Shown here piece after piece: positions 17,614-27,458 of a DNA stretch of 64,000 nucleotides (position 1 is its first letter; each line of letters opens with the position of its first letter). The position numbers and the translations under genes were made by a program. The DNA comes from Fen-1135 sp963705275. GTDB lineage: Bacteria > Desulfobacterota > Syntrophia > Syntrophales > UBA2185. Location: NCBI GenBank assembly GCA_963705275.1, contig OY970063.1:1550001-1614000 (forward strand), read 5' to 3'. The notes under the pieces were generated by a model. That model saw nothing but the letters and a program-made list of their open reading frames with translations, searched no databases and was not told where the DNA came from.

Positions 17614-18291
17614 TCAAAGGGAGAATTCCTGAAAGGCTGCGAGCGCCTCTCTGACAAATGCCCTGACGAGGACGGCATCTTTTCTCCCATCGGACCCTTC
17701 GACACCTGTATGCGCATCCACGCCGGCCGGCCGCACATGGGCTATGGCCTTACGGACATTATCCGGGTTAAGACCACCCGCCAGTATGACCGGCCTGGGT
17801 GAAATAGCAACAAGCCGACGACTGATATCCCAGTCGTGGACTTTACCGGTCGCGCCGCATGCACCGGTTGCCGGATCATATGTATCTATTATAAATGCAT
17901 CGCACTTAAAGCTGAATCCGGCAACGGAAGCTTCCAGCTCCGCGAGGTTATTGCTTCCCACAATGAGACTCTTGATGACAGTGAGATCGGGTGCAAGAGA
18001 TTTGAGTCTGACGATCTCGGCAAGGGATATACCGCCATGCAGCTGCACCTTGTGGACGCCGATTTCTCTGCTGACAGCAAGAATTTCTTCCGCCCTGTTC
18101 AAGTAGGTGATCAACACGGCGGATGCGGGCGGCTTCAGCAGACGGATGATCTTGGCGGCGTCCTCTGCGGATGTATCCTCCCTATGGACGGTAAGTCCCA
18201 GCGGAAATCCGATTTGACGGACACCCGCCTCAATAAGCATCATGGCCTCTGCACTATCGACTACACCGGCTATCTGGACAATTCCCTGCAC
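17614..18291 (-). CDS. TrpF-like (phosphoribosylanthranilate isomerase) protein lacking the catalytic Cys
   Basis: The protein aligns along its length with TrpF, a TIM barrel of tryptophan synthesis. It shows GVRQIGFPL, KVQLHGG, IIDTYDPATGACGATGKVHDW and ILAGGLNPDNV. TrpF proteins start KICG, where the Cys is the catalytic general base. Here the motif is QIAG, with Ala in its place. The Asp of the IDT motif, the general acid, is kept. No other trp gene is in the window. It may use another substrate or have a non-enzymatic role. GTG 18291 follows GAGG by 7 bases. Automated annotation would probably call it TrpF; I would not. Confidence 0.75.
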   Translation of the reverse strand: MQGIVQIAGVVDSAEAMMLIEAGVRQIGFPLGLTVHREDTSAEDAAKIIRLLKPPASAVLITYLNRAEEILAVSREIGVHKVQLHGGISLAEIVRLKSLAPDLTVIKSLIVGSNNLAELEASVAGFSFKCDAFIIDTYDPATGACGATGKVHDWDISRRLVAISPRPVILAGGLNPDNVRKAIAHVRPAGVDAHTGVEGSDGRKDAVLVRAFVREALAAFQEFSL

Positions 18292-18326
18292 GGATACACC
18301 TCAAGCAGGGTGCATACTGTTGCCGC

Positions 18327-18710
18327 CTATGCACCCTTCAATACTTCAATTGTTATTTCGGCGGCCCCGCGAGCATTTTTCAGGAGTGTCGCGTCATCGA
18401 TGATCTTTCCGACTAAATTGACAGCGCTTGCGGGTACGGGGTCAGGCCCGGTACTCATCGGCGTCCGTCCGAAGAATATGGCCAATGCCCGTCCCGGCGG
18501 CCAGTAGCCAATATCGCCAACCGTTACCTTTGTAGTTGCGGTCTCATCGAGGGACGCTGTTACCGGTACCTTAAAGTAATACTCATCTCCCCATTCGTCA
18601 GGCCTGGCCTTGATGGGAAGTCTCTCCACAATCGCTTTTGCGCAAGCTGTATCGAAAAGATCGGCAATTAATCTCACACTGCCCACAGTTATTCTTACCC
18701 GAGTCGGCAT
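18327..18710 (-). CDS. Cyclophilin-like fold protein (DUF369/TM1367 type)
   Basis: This 127-residue protein matches the cyclophilin-like family with the pattern DTACAKAIVERLPIKA, WGDEYYFKVPV, VGDIGYWPPGRALAIFFGRTP and an end rich in short beta strands. The fold is shared with cyclophilins, but prolyl isomerase activity has not been shown for most members. ATG 18710 has AAGGAGGG about 10 bases upstream; a longer frame would run through that site. It lies 35 bases before the TrpF-like gene on the same strand, so the two are probably cotranscribed. Confidence 0.75.
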   Translation of the reverse strand: MPTRVRITVGSVRLIADLFDTACAKAIVERLPIKARPDEWGDEYYFKVPVTASLDETATTKVTVGDIGYWPPGRALAIFFGRTPMSTGPDPVPASAVNLVGKIIDDATLLKNARGAAEITIEVLKGA

Positions 18711-18775
18711 GACGTAAAATCCCTCCTTGTTCAATATCCGCTGTCGTGGCGGCAGCGAATGATTTTTGCGTTCTT

Positions 18776-19546
18776 CTATAGGCGATACATCTCCGAGAAT
18801 CTATCTATGACCTCCAGGAACTCAGCCGGCAGCCTCTCTCTCACATTGGCAGCGATATCCTCCGGTATCTTTCTGTAAAATGCATGGGCAATGCCCCCTG
18901 CAATACATGCCATCGTGTCACTGTCACCGCCAAGGGATACGGCCTTTCTTGCGGCGTCTTCGAAATCTTTGGACTCCAGGAAGGCCGTTATGGATTCCGG
19001 CACGGAGCCCTGGCATGAAACGTCAAACCGGTATTCGGGCCTTATATCGTCGAGGGCGCGACTGAGGTCGTAGTTGAAGCGTTTTTCCATTTCGGTCTTT
19101 ATAGAGTTTTTATTTTCTCCCTTCCGGGCGAGAAAGACCGCCAGCGCCGTTGCCTGAGCCCCTTTTATGCCTTCAGGATGATTGTGGGTGACGGAAGCGC
19201 TTCTTTCCGCTTCTTCCAAGACGGCATCAATAGACTCGAAGGCAAAACCAACGGGGCTCACTCTCATGGCAGAGCCATTGCCCCAGCTGTTGTACGGCCC
19301 GCTCTGCGACGAAAATAGCCAATGATAGAATGCTCCGCCATACCCTGCACGGGGGTATCTTCGCCCGAAGGTTTTGTAGGCTTCTGCGTAGTTGCATCTT
19401 TCCAGAATTGAATAGGCTGTCGCTACGGTTAGTACCGTATCATCCGTAAATTGCGAATGCGGGCCAAAGAGGGGAAAATACGTAGACTTTATGGGATGGG
19501 CCTCATACGCGGAACCGATAACATCGCCTGCAATTGCCCCTATCAT
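18776..19546 (-). CDS. ADP-ribosylglycohydrolase family protein (DraG-like)
   Basis: The 256-residue protein has the metal-binding signatures of the ADP-ribosyl hydrolase family: GAIAGDVIGSAYE, FTDDTVLT (TDDT at residues 34-37), VTHNHPEGIKGAQA and SLGGDSDTMACIAGGIAHA. Two Mg ions are held by the TDD and DSD residues. DraG removes ADP-ribose from nitrogenase reductase, but this subgroup has broader or unknown targets. No nitrogenase or ADP-ribosyltransferase gene is visible, so the substrate is open. Length is normal. Confidence 0.88.
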   Translation of the reverse strand: MIGAIAGDVIGSAYEAHPIKSTYFPLFGPHSQFTDDTVLTVATAYSILERCNYAEAYKTFGRRYPRAGYGGAFYHWLFSSQSGPYNSWGNGSAMRVSPVGFAFESIDAVLEEAERSASVTHNHPEGIKGAQATALAVFLARKGENKNSIKTEMEKRFNYDLSRALDDIRPEYRFDVSCQGSVPESITAFLESKDFEDAARKAVSLGGDSDTMACIAGGIAHAFYRKIPEDIAANVRERLPAEFLEVIDRFSEMYRL

Positions 19547-19626
19547 ATTCCGCCTGAAGAGAAACGCTACACTGAAAGATGAGAAATTATTGAAATGGAT
19601 TTATCCGCGACTCCAGGAAGTCTCGC

Positions 19627-20469
19627 CTACAGTTCTATCTCCAACCCCTGCTGAACGGCAAAACATTCCAGTTCATCATTACTGCTGCTCACTATCTTCC
19701 TGCAATCCGCTACTATTTCGTCTACGCCCTCATCAGACCTTTCCTGGTTGTGGTGGAACAATCCGAATTTCCTGACCCGCGCTTCCAGGGCTAACCTTAA
19801 AGCATCCCGATAAACAGAATGCCCCCAGGTCTTCGTCCTCTTGTTATACTCCTCATCGGTGAATTCGGCATCATGCACGAGGAGGTCTGCGCCGGCGGAG
19901 AAATCGCGATAATCCTGGAAATCGACTCCACCGGGATGTCTAAACGTCAATTCATTATCCGTGAGGAAAACGAAGCTCTTGCCTCCTTCCGTAAATTTAT
20001 AACCGACGCCTTGATTGGGATGACTTAACGGAATGGGAGAGATTGACATTGATTTTACGGCAAATGGCTCCTCGCAGGCCTCATGGTAGACAATATCGGC
20101 TCTTATATCTTCAAACCTGACGGGGAAATTGGGAGGGGACATGATTTTTGAAATCATCCCTTTGACGGATGCTTGTGCAAACGGGCATCCGTACATGGTA
20201 ATCCGCGTCTTTGTGAAATATATGGGCTGGAAAAAAGGGAATCCCATGATGTGGTCCCAATGGGCATGGGTGAAGATCATCGTATACCGGAAGCGATTTT
20301 CGGAAACAAGCCTGTGGCCTAGAGTCCTGATACCCGACCCGGCATCGATAATGATTATTTCATCATCCTTCGTTCTTATTTCGAGACAGGTGGTATTGCC
20401 GCCGTACTTTAGATATTCCTTTCCCGAAACCGGAATTGAACCTCTTGCACCGTAGAATCTAATAATCAT
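19627..20469 (-). CDS. Metallo-beta-lactamase fold hydrolase
   Basis: The 280-residue protein opens with IRFYGARGSIPVSG and has the zinc motif FTHAHWDHIMGFP, a mid-protein LSHPNQGVGYKF and a late LFHHNQ. This is the subgroup often fused to or next to signalling proteins, related to PhnP and cyclic-nucleotide phosphodiesterases. It probably cleaves a phosphodiester, but no substrate can be named. It is complete. It is the second of four MBL-fold proteins in the window. Confidence 0.85.
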   Translation of the reverse strand: MIIRFYGARGSIPVSGKEYLKYGGNTTCLEIRTKDDEIIIIDAGSGIRTLGHRLVSENRFRYTMIFTHAHWDHIMGFPFFQPIYFTKTRITMYGCPFAQASVKGMISKIMSPPNFPVRFEDIRADIVYHEACEEPFAVKSMSISPIPLSHPNQGVGYKFTEGGKSFVFLTDNELTFRHPGGVDFQDYRDFSAGADLLVHDAEFTDEEYNKRTKTWGHSVYRDALRLALEARVRKFGLFHHNQERSDEGVDEIVADCRKIVSSSNDELECFAVQQGLEIEL

Positions 20470-20585
20470 TATATGGCTCTCTGCAATTTCTTGTCCGCTT
20501 CTTCTCTATTCCCAGATCATTGATCCTTGCATCGTAGATCCATCAAGCCTCATTTCTGCCAGCAAATCTCAGTGATCTGAAATGC

Positions 20586-21458
20586 CTACCGTGGATTCTT
20601 GCCTGTTACCGTAGGATTTTCAGGATATGCGGACCATTCCGTAAATGAGCCCTCATAAATCCTGGCACTGGGATAATTGAAGTACCACTTGAATAAAATA
20701 AATTCATTCGTCGCTTCACGGCCTGTACCGCACATGCAGATGATGGTCTTGTCGGGACTTACATCATTAGCCTTAAGAATGGCTAATATCTCTTCATCAG
20801 ACTTTAGGAGACTCTTATTTGCGTCAGTCATTAGAGACGCCCAAGGTACATTGACAGCGCCGGGGATGTGGCCCGGCTTGATCCAGTATGACTGGCCTTC
20901 GTAGACTTCGGGGGGACGTGCGTCCAGCACTATGACATCTTTGCGATCCTTTGCCGCCTTGAATTCGTCGTATTGTATGTAGAAATCGGATTGTATGCTG
21001 ACATTAAAATTGGATGCTGCTGCCTTGGGAAACTTTTTAGTTAAAGGTTTCTTCTCTTTCTTCCATTTGTCAAGGCCGCCGTCGAGGACATAAATGCAGT
21101 CATGGCCGAAACGCGCCAGGCTGTATGCCATCATCGTCTGTTCGAGGCCGTCTCCCCATCCTTTGGCGGCGCCGGTCCCCGTATATACCACCGCGGGAAT
21201 ACCCAATTTCAGTCCCGCATAGCGGAAGACGGGCTGTATTGTATCCGGGGGCACATATCTGGCGGGCATTTCATCAATATATGCGCGAAGCAGACCCTCA
21301 TTCAGATAAATAGCCCCGGGAATATGCTCCTCAATATAGTCATGAATGTTCGGCTGCACATCCAGTATGGTCATTTCCTGCTTATTCAGATTTTCAAGGA
21401 GCCAATCGGAAGAGATCCATTTCACTGTTCCAGTGCCGTAAGGATAGTCCTTCTTCAT
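20586..21458 (-). CDS. Tandem-rhodanese sulfurtransferase
   Basis: Two rhodanese domains are visible (about residues 15-140 and 165-285). The second has the active loop CMCGTGREAT, whose first or second Cys would carry the persulfide. The first domain has no loop Cys (YTGTGAAKG), as is usual for an inactive first domain. The motifs EEHIPGAIYL and KPGHIPGAVNVPW are typical. It should transfer sulfane sulfur, for example to cyanide or thiols. GAGGTGG lies 3 bases before ATG 21458, which is preferred over the longer frame to 21497. It has no signal peptide. Confidence 0.88.
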   Translation of the reverse strand: MKKDYPYGTGTVKWISSDWLLENLNKQEMTILDVQPNIHDYIEEHIPGAIYLNEGLLRAYIDEMPARYVPPDTIQPVFRYAGLKLGIPAVVYTGTGAAKGWGDGLEQTMMAYSLARFGHDCIYVLDGGLDKWKKEKKPLTKKFPKAAASNFNVSIQSDFYIQYDEFKAAKDRKDVIVLDARPPEVYEGQSYWIKPGHIPGAVNVPWASLMTDANKSLLKSDEEILAILKANDVSPDKTIICMCGTGREATNEFILFKWYFNYPSARIYEGSFTEWSAYPENPTVTGKNPR

Positions 21459-21609
21459 AATCCACCTCTCAAGACGGTCCGATAAGAATGGAAGCAAAGA
21501 ACGAAGCTATGAAAATAGCGTCACCAAGTGGAAAAATAGCCGCTCGTCTATTCATTGTCAAGAATTTATATGTCCGGCAAGTCCGTAATATGCTGCAAAA
21601 AGGTTTTGC

Positions 21610-21638
21610 TTTACATGATAATAAACTGTAGATTTTAT
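21610..21638 (+). promoter_or_regulatory. Possible promoter of copZ-copA
   Basis: TTTACA (21610-21615), 17 bases and TTTTAT (21633-21638) lie 34 bases upstream of copZ. Both boxes are weak. I see no clear CueR-type dyad. Confidence 0.3.
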
Positions 21639-21671
21639 TATATGTCATGAAAATTAGAAGAGGTGGACGTT

Positions 21672-21869
21672 ATGAAAACCATTAAGATCAAAGGCATGAC
21701 ATGCAATCACTGTGTCATGGCTGTTACAAGGGCTTTGGAAAAGATCGATGGCGTCAAGAATGTGAAGGTAGACCTGACAAAAGCCGAGGCAACATTCGAT
21801 GAGGTCAAACCTGTGGATATGGAAGTAGTAAAGGAACGCATCCGGAAGGCAGGTTATGACATCGCCTGA
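21672..21869 (+). CDS. copZ: Copper chaperone CopZ (heavy-metal-associated domain)
   Basis: The 65-residue protein is a single HMA domain with the metal site GMTCNHC and the ferredoxin-like pattern ending AGYDIA. It should carry Cu(I) to the ATPase encoded directly downstream. ATG 21672 follows AGAGGTGG by 5 bases and is preferred over GTG 21663. Its 3' end overlaps the copA start by 14 bases, indicating translational coupling. Confidence 0.9.
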   Translation: MKTIKIKGMTCNHCVMAVTRALEKIDGVKNVKVDLTKAEATFDEVKPVDMEVVKERIRKAGYDIA

Positions 21870-24112
21870 TAAGACCTTCAAGACCACGATCTCTGTCGGC
21901 GGCATGACCTGCGCCGCCTGCGTGCGTCGCGTGGAGGAGGCGCTGAAATCCATCGAGGGTGTGACAGACGTGGCGGTCAATCTCGCCACGGCCAGGGCGA
22001 CGATTGATCATGGCGAAACATGGGGCGGCATCGAAGCCGTCAAGAATGTAGTCACCGATCAGGGCTATGATTTTCTCGGCATTCCCGACGAGACGCGCGA
22101 AGACCCTATTACTGCCGCCAGGGCGAGGGAGGTCAAAGAGCTCAAGACCAAATTTGTCGTTGGCGCCTTTCTTAGCATTATCATCTTCCTTGGTTCCATG
22201 CAGCACTGGTTTCCCTTTTTGGCAACTGTACCAAGGCAGGTAGTGCTGGTTATCCTGTTCTTCCTTACGACTCCTGTCGTCTTCTGGGTAGGGAGCAGGT
22301 TTTATATCGGCGCCGTAAAGGCGGCCCGGCAGAAAACGACGGATATGAATACGCTCGTGGCGGTCGGGGCGCTTTCGGCATATTTATACTCCACGCTTGC
22401 CACCTTTTTCCCCAGGATTTTCTCGACCGCCGATATAGCCCCCCACGTCTATTATGACGGCGCCGCCATGATCGTCACTCTGATAATCCTCGGCCGCCTC
22501 CTCGAAGCGAGAGCGAAAGGCAGAACATCCGCGGCCATCAAGAAGCTGATGGGGCTCAGGCCGAAGACCGCTCGTGTAATCAGGGGTGATAAAGAAGAGG
22601 ACATTCCCATTGAAGATGTTGCGAAAGGCGATCTCATAATCGTTCGGCCAGGGGAAAAGGTCCCCACGGACGGCGTTGTCGTTTCCGGCAGCTCTTCCGT
22701 CGATGAATCCATGCTTACCGGTGAAAGTATGCCCGTCTCCAAGGAGGCCGGGGAGCATGTGTTTGGCGCCACACTGAACAAGAGCGGCAGCTTCACATTC
22801 AGGGCAACAAAGGTGGGGTCAGAGACTGCCCTTGCCCAGATCATTCGCCTCGTCGAAGAGGCGCAGGGTTCCAAGGCCCCCATCCAGAGACTGGCTGACA
22901 AGGTCGCCTCCATCTTTGTGCCTGTCGTATTTGCGATAGGCATAATTACATTTATAGTATGGTACTTCTTCGTACCGGATCACATTTTCAGCCGGGCGTT
23001 ATTGAATTTTGCGTCCGTTTTGGTCATTGCCTGCCCCTGCGCCCTGGGTCTAGCGACGCCGACGGCAATCATGGTAGGAACCGGCCTCGGCGCCGAACAC
23101 GGCATTCTAATCAAAGGCGGTGAAAGCCTGGAAAACGCCTACAAGCTAACGACGGTGGTCTTTGACAAGACAGGTACGCTGACCAAGGGTGAACCGGAGG
23201 TAACGGATATACTGGCCGCGGCCGGCTATGAAGAGGACAGCTGTCCTGCAGATTGCCATGTCCATCGAGGCTGTCTCGGAACATCCCCTTGCCGCGGCGA
23301 TCTTAGAGAAGGGACGTCGTGCCGGTATTTCTAGCATTCCCGCGGAAAAATTCGAGGCCTTAGCGGGTCTCGGAGCTGCGGCGTCTCTGAACGGCCGGCA
23401 TTGCCTTCTGGGAAACCGGCGGCTCATGGAAATGAAGGAGATTAGGCTCGGCGGCCTTGCAGAGGAAGCGGAAACCCTCGCAACGGAAGGGAAAACATGC
23501 GTATTCATTGCCGATGGAAATGAAGCCATTGGTCTTATCGGTCTTGCCGACATACCCAGGGAATCGGCAAGAGAAACTGTGACAACCTTGAAGAACATGG
23601 GATTGAGAGTCGCCCTCATCACCGGAGACAACATGAATACCGGGAGGGCCGTAGGCTCCGTCCTGGGCATCGATCATATCATGGCGGAGGTCTTGCCGGG
23701 AGACAAGGCGGCGGAAATAAGACGACTTCACGAACAGGGCGAGGTTGTTGCCATGGTGGGCGACGGCATTAACGATGCGCCGGCCTTGGCAGCGGCGGAT
23801 ATAGGGATTGCCATCGGCGCCGGCACCGACGTGGCGATAGAAGCGAGCGATATTACGCTTATCAAGGACGACCTGCGCTCCGTACCCATGGCTATCAGGC
23901 TTTCTCTGGAAACGGTAAAAGTGATCAGGCAGAACCTCTTCTGGGCCTTTATCTATAACATCCTCGGCATTCCCATTGCCGCAGGGGTGTTATATCCGTT
24001 TTTCGGTATCCTCCTCAACCCGCAGTTTGCCGCTGCCGCCATGGCGCTCAGCTCCGTATCTGTAGTGAGCAACTCCCTGCGCCTCCGGAGCGCCAGATTC
24101 CTCAGTCGTTAG
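21856..24112 (+). CDS. copA: Copper-exporting P1B-type ATPase CopA, interrupted by a 1-nt insertion
   Basis: The two frames together make a normal ~751-residue CopA. The first holds an HMA domain (GGMTCAACVRRVEEAL), membrane helices, the TGES phosphatase loop (LTGESMPVS), the CPC site in ACPCALGLATP and the phosphorylation site DKTGTLTKGE. The second holds SEHPLA, GLADIPRESA, VGDGINDAPAL and the last two helices. The frame changes at about 23240-23242; removing one base gives EEDSVLQIAMSIE, as expected between the DKTG and HP motifs. It exports Cu(I) from the cytoplasm using CopZ as donor. The break is probably a sequence error. Confidence 0.88.
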
Positions 24113-24276
24113 TTCCTTCGAACTGACACATTGCTGCGCGAGCTGGCGTCATCCTGATTTTTCAAACTTGCATTAATAACGCCGCGGAGGGTACGGGCAA
24201 AGATCCCACGAAGATTTGCGGGTTTTTATCCGGGCCGAGAGCCAAAGTCAGGTTCAGCGCTTTCCAGCCCTATCAA

Positions 24277-25020
24277 TTATTCCTTGATCTCCGGCGCTGC
24301 GCCCGGGTCAAAGGGATTCGTCCTCATGGCAAAGGAAAAGAGGTAAGGAAAGTTTTCCTTCAGGTGCTTCATATAGTCTAGCCATTCTGAAATCAGGAGG
24401 GTGTAGACCCTCTTAATGTCATTGGCGATATGTTTCATATCCGCCTGCGACAGATCACTCACATCGTTCCGCGACTCCAGTTCCTCTGTCAGATGAAAGA
24501 CAGCCATGAGAAGATTGGTAAATGTATCATGTTCCAGGAGATTTTGATTTTCCAAGAGCCGGAGAAGAAATGTCCGCTCTTTTATGAGCATCTGTTTCAG
24601 GGCTTCCAGGTCACCCCTCTTTATATCTATGTCATAAGTGTACTTCTTCAACCGGTTCGATGTTTCGGTGAATTCCCGTAGCGTCCATCTGTCCGTTACA
24701 ACAAAGTCCTGCCCGATCTTTCTGGAACTGGGATCGAACCCGGACATGGATTTCAGAAGTTCCTTGCCAACCTCGCTGAAAAAAGAACCGATGACTATGT
24801 TGAGTTTCTCCATCAGAGCGCGCTTTTCCCTGATGGCGAGCACCTCATGGATTATTATGGATACAAGGAGAACCTCGATAAATACAAAAGCAATATCCCC
24901 CAACAAATACAGAAATATATGGTGGGCATCCCTGAAAATAAGGTAATGCATAAAATAAAAAAATGCAGAGAGGGCAATAAGGGAAACTCCTAGAATAATC
25001 TGCCATTTGAAATATTTCAT
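24277..25020 (-). CDS. Membrane protein of unknown function with C-terminal helical domain
   Basis: I do not recognise this 247-residue protein. Two transmembrane helices (about residues 5-27 and 40-62) are followed by a long, mostly helical cytoplasmic region with Leu-rich heptad-like stretches. ATAGGAGGA lies 2-3 bases before ATG 25020, which also sets the membrane segment near the N-terminus. It is the last gene of a leftward run behind yggS, separated by 68 bases. The architecture resembles small membrane-tethered scaffolds. There is no catalytic motif. Confidence 0.7.
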   Translation of the reverse strand: MKYFKWQIILGVSLIALSAFFYFMHYLIFRDAHHIFLYLLGDIAFVFIEVLLVSIIIHEVLAIREKRALMEKLNIVIGSFFSEVGKELLKSMSGFDPSSRKIGQDFVVTDRWTLREFTETSNRLKKYTYDIDIKRGDLEALKQMLIKERTFLLRLLENQNLLEHDTFTNLLMAVFHLTEELESRNDVSDLSQADMKHIANDIKRVYTLLISEWLDYMKHLKENFPYLFSFAMRTNPFDPGAAPEIKE

Positions 25021-25088
25021 ATTCCTCCTATGAGACAGGCAAGATGCCTGTCCATAAAATCTCCCGCCCCCTTCTTCAAAGGGGATTG

Positions 25089-25784
25089 TCAAGATGGTCT
25101 TTCTCCGAAGATGCTCCTGCCTACCCTCACGATCGTCGCCCCTTCCTCAACGGCAACCTCATAGTCTCCGGACATGCCCATGGAAAGTTCCCGCATCTCA
25201 GCACGCGCTATATTCGCATCAATAATCCTGTCTCTCAGCTCACTCAATGACTTAAAATAAGGCCTCGCATCTTCGGGGTTATCAAACCAGGGGGCCATGG
25301 TCATCAGTCCCTGTACGGACAGATTGTCGAGGGATGAAATGTCCTTGACCAAACGCATCGCTTCTTCGTATGGGGCGCCGCTTTTTGTTTTCTCTCCGCT
25401 GGTATTTATCTCGATCAAGACTTTCATCGTCAAGTCTTGGGCCCTGGATCTCCTGTCAAGCTCAACGGCCAGATCCATCCTGTCTACGGAATGGATCATG
25501 TCAAAAAGCTTCACTGCGTATTTTGCCTTGTTGCTCTGGAGGTAGCCGATCATGTGCCATTCGATCTTCCTCCCCATCTTTTCAATTTTTCTTTTCGCCT
25601 CCTGGACGTAGCTTTCCCCGATGATGTCAACCCCAGCCTCGATGGCTTGCATGATCCGGTCGTCATCCACTGTCTTGGTTACGGCCATGAGCCGGACATC
25701 AGAGACCTCCCGTCCCGCGCGCGAAGCGGCGGCGGCAATAGCGCTTCTGATTCTCTCGATATTAGCCTTCACCGTTGATTCCAT
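25089..25784 (-). CDS. YggS/PLPBP family pyridoxal-phosphate homeostasis protein
   Basis: The 231-residue protein is a single TIM-barrel PLP-binding protein. It shows the PLP lysine in LMAVTKTV (Lys about 37), GESYVQEAKRK, IEWHMIGYLQSNKAK, LIEINTSGEKTKSG, GLMTMAP and LSMGMSGDYEVAVEEG. The family buffers PLP and affects amino-acid pools; no enzymatic reaction is firmly known. It overlaps the maf gene by 23 bases and belongs to a manC-maf-yggS run. Confidence 0.93.
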   Translation of the reverse strand: MESTVKANIERIRSAIAAAASRAGREVSDVRLMAVTKTVDDDRIMQAIEAGVDIIGESYVQEAKRKIEKMGRKIEWHMIGYLQSNKAKYAVKLFDMIHSVDRMDLAVELDRRSRAQDLTMKVLIEINTSGEKTKSGAPYEEAMRLVKDISSLDNLSVQGLMTMAPWFDNPEDARPYFKSLSELRDRIIDANIARAEMRELSMGMSGDYEVAVEEGATIVRVGRSIFGERPS

Positions 25785-26382
25785 CGCTTCCTCCGGTAAA
25801 GTCTATGGCCCCGATCCTCTTCAGTACGTCCACAACTTCGCACAGGGGAAGTCCCATGACATTTGTGTACGAACCATGTATCTCTTTTATGAAGAAGGCT
25901 CCCATCCCCTGTACGGCGTATCCTCCCGCCTTATCGTACGGCTCCTGTGTCTTTATGTACCACGCCATTTCATCTTCCGGAACCTCCCTGAAGAGGACGG
26001 AAGATTCAACGGCATCGCGGATGAGGATATCAGCGCTCTTTCTGGTAACGGTGAAGCCCGTAAAAACTGTATGAATTTGTCCGCTCAGCTTGCCCAACAT
26101 CTCTCTCGCCTCATCGGGCGTTCGGGGCTTACCGAGTACATTGCCATTGATAATGACAATGGTATCCGCACCCATCACCCAGGCTTCCGGATGGAGGGCG
26201 GATGCCATCCGCGCTTTTTCTTCCGAGAGTCTCAGGACATGATCCCTCGGTGCTTCCCCTGTCATGAACCTCTCATCGACGTTGCTCGGCATTACCTCGA
26301 AGCGCAGTCCCAGGAGATTCAATAGTTCAATCCGGCGGGGAGATGCAGACGCCAGAATAAACCTGCCGGAAGTGGTCACCAC
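25762..26382 (-). CDS. maf: Maf-family nucleoside triphosphate pyrophosphatase
   Basis: The 206-residue protein has the Maf motifs ILASASPRRIELL, VDERF, EKARM, MGADTIV, GKPRTPDEAREML, TGF and YDKAGGYAVQG. Maf proteins hydrolyse dTTP, UTP or modified nucleotides and act in housekeeping. The 3' end overlaps yggS by 23 bases, and the start shares a base with the manC stop, so the three are translationally coupled. Confidence 0.93.
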   Translation of the reverse strand: MVTTSGRFILASASPRRIELLNLLGLRFEVMPSNVDERFMTGEAPRDHVLRLSEEKARMASALHPEAWVMGADTIVIINGNVLGKPRTPDEAREMLGKLSGQIHTVFTGFTVTRKSADILIRDAVESSVLFREVPEDEMAWYIKTQEPYDKAGGYAVQGMGAFFIKEIHGSYTNVMGLPLCEVVDVLKRIGAIDFTGGSDGINGEG

Positions 26383-27458
26383 TACAGGTATTCCTTCCTT
26401 TTCTTATGTTCAAGGATTTCCACGACCTTCTTCACGTCCTGGGAATTTCCTCTCTTGCAGATGAGCAGGGAGTCTTCCGTGTCCACAACAATCAGATCTT
26501 CAACACCTAGCAGGGCTACAAGCTTCCGGGAACTGTGGATAAGCGAATTGCTGGCATCGACGCCAACGAAGAGATCACGGCAATTTGCGGCGTTACCATT
26601 TTCGTCCTTATCCGATACCTCCCACAGGGCATCCCATGATCCCATATCTGACCAGCCGAAATCCCCTTCGATAAGAAGAATATTATCGGACTTTTCCATG
26701 ACGCCATAATCAATGGAAATGGATGGGATCGTCTCGTATGCACGCATGAGGGCTTCCTTTTCCTCATCTGTCCCTATGGTGCTTTCTATTTGCAGGAGAC
26801 CGTCATGTACCTGTGGAAGCCATCGTTTGATTGCTTCCAGTATTGTGTCAATCTTCCACACAAACATCCCGCTGTTCCAGTAGAAGCCTCCTTTTTTCAG
26901 AAACGCTCTCGCCTGTTTGAGTGGAGGTTTTTCCCGGATGGATTTCACCGCAAAAACGTCGGTGCCTCTGACTTTGGCCTGCACTGATCCGCGCTCAATG
27001 TACCCGTACCCTGTCTCGGGACTGGTAGGCTTGATGCCAATAGTGATCAGGTGGGCGCCGCTATTTGCCATTTCACACGCTGTGGAAAGGAGCTGACGAA
27101 ATCGCGACGCGTTGGTAATTAGATGGTCCGCAGGCAATACGACCATAACGGCGTGGGGAGACCTCCGCTTGATATGGAGCGCGGCAAGACCTATGCAGGG
27201 AGCAGTATTTCTGCCGAGAGGTTCGATAATGATATTCTCTCGCGGGATATGGGACACCTGCCTCATCAGCTCATCGGCATGGCTCTGACCCGTAACAATC
27301 AGAATATTCTCTTCGGGGATAAGAGGCGCGATCCTCTCGACCGTTTCCTGGATAATAGTCCTTGCAGAGACTATATCCAGCAGATGCTTTGGCATCTTCT
27401 CTCTGCTCTTCGGCCAGAAGCGGGTGCCTTTGCCACCCGCCATAATCACTGCGTACAT
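26382..27458 (-). CDS. manC: Mannose-1-phosphate guanylyltransferase
   Basis: The 358-residue enzyme makes GDP-mannose from GTP and mannose-1-phosphate. It has the nucleotidyltransferase opening MAGGKGTRFWPKSREKMPKH, IIEPLGRNTAPCIGLAA, VVLPADHLI, GYGYIERG, FYWNSGMFVW and DYGVMEKS, and ends without the isomerase cupin domain found in bifunctional forms. ATG 27458 follows GGAGGGGGTA. It supplies surface polysaccharide or lipopolysaccharide synthesis; no glycosyltransferase cluster is adjacent. Confidence 0.93.
   Translation of the reverse strand: MYAVIMAGGKGTRFWPKSREKMPKHLLDIVSARTIIQETVERIAPLIPEENILIVTGQSHADELMRQVSHIPRENIIIEPLGRNTAPCIGLAALHIKRRSPHAVMVVLPADHLITNASRFRQLLSTACEMANSGAHLITIGIKPTSPETGYGYIERGSVQAKVRGTDVFAVKSIREKPPLKQARAFLKKGGFYWNSGMFVWKIDTILEAIKRWLPQVHDGLLQIESTIGTDEEKEALMRAYETIPSISIDYGVMEKSDNILLIEGDFGWSDMGSWDALWEVSDKDENGNAANCRDLFVGVDASNSLIHSSRKLVALLGVEDLIVVDTEDSLLICKRGNSQDVKKVVEILEHKKRKEYL

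Noticed and set aside
17614..18291. Plain annotation as TrpF
   Set aside because: The catalytic Cys of the KICG motif is Ala and no trp genes are near.
24160..24235. Possible terminator after copA
   Set aside because: GCAAA/TTTGC gives only a 5-bp stem with interruptions, despite a following T run.
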